Origin: Trigonopsis variabilis
Lineage: Eukaryota > Ascomycota > Trigonopsidomycetes > Trigonopsidales > Trigonopsidaceae
Assembly (NCBI GenBank): GCA_003707065.3
Contig: PPXM03000004.1
Location: forward strand, 868,001 to 932,000
Length of the DNA stretch: 64,000 bases
Direction of reading: 5' to 3'
Below, piece by piece: positions 63,085-64,000 of this stretch; positions within the stretch are counted from its first letter, which is position 1, and every line of letters starts with the position of its first letter. A model generated the notes under the pieces. That model did no database searches. It had not been told where the DNA came from and saw only the letters and a program-made list of their open reading frames with translations. Both the position numbers and the translations under genes were made by a program.

Positions 63085-64000
63085 TTATTTGGGCCTCTTT
63101 CTTTTTTCTGTTTCCTTGGACTTTTTGTCAGTATAGCCTCCAATGACGTTGACCCAGTCATCAATGCAAGAGCCATCTTTTCCTTCCACTTCTTCCAACG
63201 CGTAATCACATTTGCACCGACACCCGAATCCATATGGCTGAGGCTCATCATAGGTAGACCAATATTCATTCTCCCGTCGTTCTTCCTCAGAAAAGCTATT
63301 CCAATAGGGTTCTGGAGGGAGCTGTCTTTTAGGTGCGTTATCAGGACAATGCTGGATAGTAGTGTGGCGATACCCAATATCCCTAAAATAATGGATCTGA
63401 CTTGGCTCCAGTAATAGACCGGCAGCCAACGAATGAACAGGAGCGTCACCCCATCTCTCAGTCCAGAATCCTCCGGTGCTATCCAAGGCTTCGAAAAAGT
63501 CTAGGTATTCCTTTGACCGATACCAGTCTAATCGAGCAATCTCGAAATTACTCCAAAAGTGACACATATTGTATTTCTCATCATCGATTCCTTCTGGATC
63601 TATTTCGCGTAATAAATTACTTGAATCACTAAAGCTTTCTTCGTCTTCTTCTTCGCTATAGTCAGGCAAAGTAGACGATACAAACATATCCCAGAGACCG
63701 GTGGTATTAACATGGTTCCTTTTTTTAAACCCTTTAGTGTATCGGAATAAATTAGGCACCGTCTCAACCAGTTCTCTAATGGCAATCACAAAGCCGTAGA
63801 CTTTGTTGTGCTTTTCCATATACACAAAAGGGTCATATGTAATGTCACAGAAGTAAGTAATTTCAGGCTCCACTCGCCAATACCAATCATATTTTTGTAA
63901 TAGGGGGTGACGGAAAAAATAACCTGAATAGAATCGACACATATGATGATATGATTCTAGATGGCCATACATGATCGCTCTATCGCCTTGCTGGGCAATA
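63085..64000 (-). CDS. KRE2/MNT1-family alpha-1,2-mannosyltransferase (GT15), 5' end outside window
   Basis: The frame is open to the window edge, so the N-terminal cytosolic tail, TM anchor and stem are missing; about 305 residues are present. They match the GT15 catalytic domain: YHHMCRFYSGYFFRHPLLQK, YDWYWRVEPEITYFCDITYD with the conserved Glu and Asp proposed to act in catalysis or metal binding, KVYGFVIAIRELVETVPNL, and FWSNFEIARLDWYRSKEYLD. The end has FDSTGGFWTERWGDAPVHS-type sequence (here starting ALDSTGGFW) and the Cys-rich CRCKCDY tail of the family. The enzyme adds alpha-1,2-mannose to O- and N-glycans in the Golgi. Residues YSEEEDEESFSDSSN form an acidic insert before the DP segment. 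Confidence 0.93.
   Translation of the reverse strand, partial: IAQQGDRAIMYGHLESYHHMCRFYSGYFFRHPLLQKYDWYWRVEPEITYFCDITYDPFVYMEKHNKVYGFVIAIRELVETVPNLFRYTKGFKKRNHVNTTGLWDMFVSSTLPDYSEEEDEESFSDSSNLLREIDPEGIDDEKYNMCHFWSNFEIARLDWYRSKEYLDFFEALDSTGGFWTERWGDAPVHSLAAGLLLEPSQIHYFRDIGYRHTTIQHCPDNAPKRQLPPEPYWNSFSEEERRENEYWSTYDEPQPYGFGCRCKCDYALEEVEGKDGSCIDDWVNVIGGYTDKKSKETEKRKRPK

Overview
This window looks like a nuclear chromosome segment from a fungus, most likely an ascomycete (a yeast-like lineage that kept complex I: an early-diverging budding yeast or a Taphrinomycotina-type species; the sequence does not settle which). The evidence is the gene set: a Taf14-type YEATS protein, a Csx2-type BAR-PH-ArfGAP, a phospholipase B pair, a KRE2-family mannosyltransferase, an AIM3/BBC1-type actin-patch protein, a cytochrome b5-acyl-CoA dehydrogenase fusion, the LYR subunit of complex I, and a yeast-like intron-bearing tRNA-Ser(CGA). 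Genes are dense and many carry 5'-proximal introns. Most introns are only 31-54 nt, with a CTAAC/CTAAT-like branch site almost touching the 3' AG. A minority of introns, usually 5'-proximal, are 80-440 nt. Many start codons lie in tiny first exons, so I rebuilt the N-termini by splicing. Those models are inferences that rest on reading frame, splice signals and recalled family N-termini.

Layout. 0-6 kb: 3' end of a Dal5-type permease, eIF2-gamma, an NmrA-like NAD(P)-binding protein (reverse), and a 69-residue GPI-type wall protein with a 407-nt structured intron. 6-17 kb: clathrin heavy chain, a small secreted Cys-rich protein (reverse), and pyruvate carboxylase. 17-23 kb: ArfGAP and, convergent with it, the b5-ACAD fusion. 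23-31 kb: two tandem phospholipase B paralogues separated by a purine-rich spacer, then a small secreted unknown. 31-35 kb: calnexin (reverse) and, divergent from it, methylthioribulose-1-phosphate dehydratase. 35-38 kb: a gene-poor stretch with one orphan protein and a tandem hairpin repeat. 38-42 kb: an AIM3/BBC1-like protein and two intronless, bacterial-looking redox genes (ABM monooxygenase and FMN reductase), all reverse. 42-48 kb: tRNA-Ser, complex I NDUFA6 (reverse) divergent from a mitochondrial ABHD11-type hydrolase, ribosomal protein eS1 (reverse), an RPAP3-like TPR protein, and a small orphan. 49-56 kb: Rad5-type helicase/ubiquitin ligase, a mitochondrial membrane protein with LEA-like helices (reverse), G-protein beta subunit, and a DUF1479 oxygenase-like protein (reverse). 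57-64 kb: four reverse genes: TAF14, RanBP1/YRB1, a 1046-residue orphan membrane protein, and a truncated GT15 mannosyltransferase running off the window.

The genes are mostly housekeeping and do not form one pathway. Functional neighbours are: secretion and cell-surface genes (clathrin, ArfGAP, calnexin, PLBs, GT15, wall protein), a divergent pair of mitochondrial genes, and the co-oriented pair of small flavin/redox genes. I found no CRISPR array, no rRNA, and no convincing transposon or viral relic.
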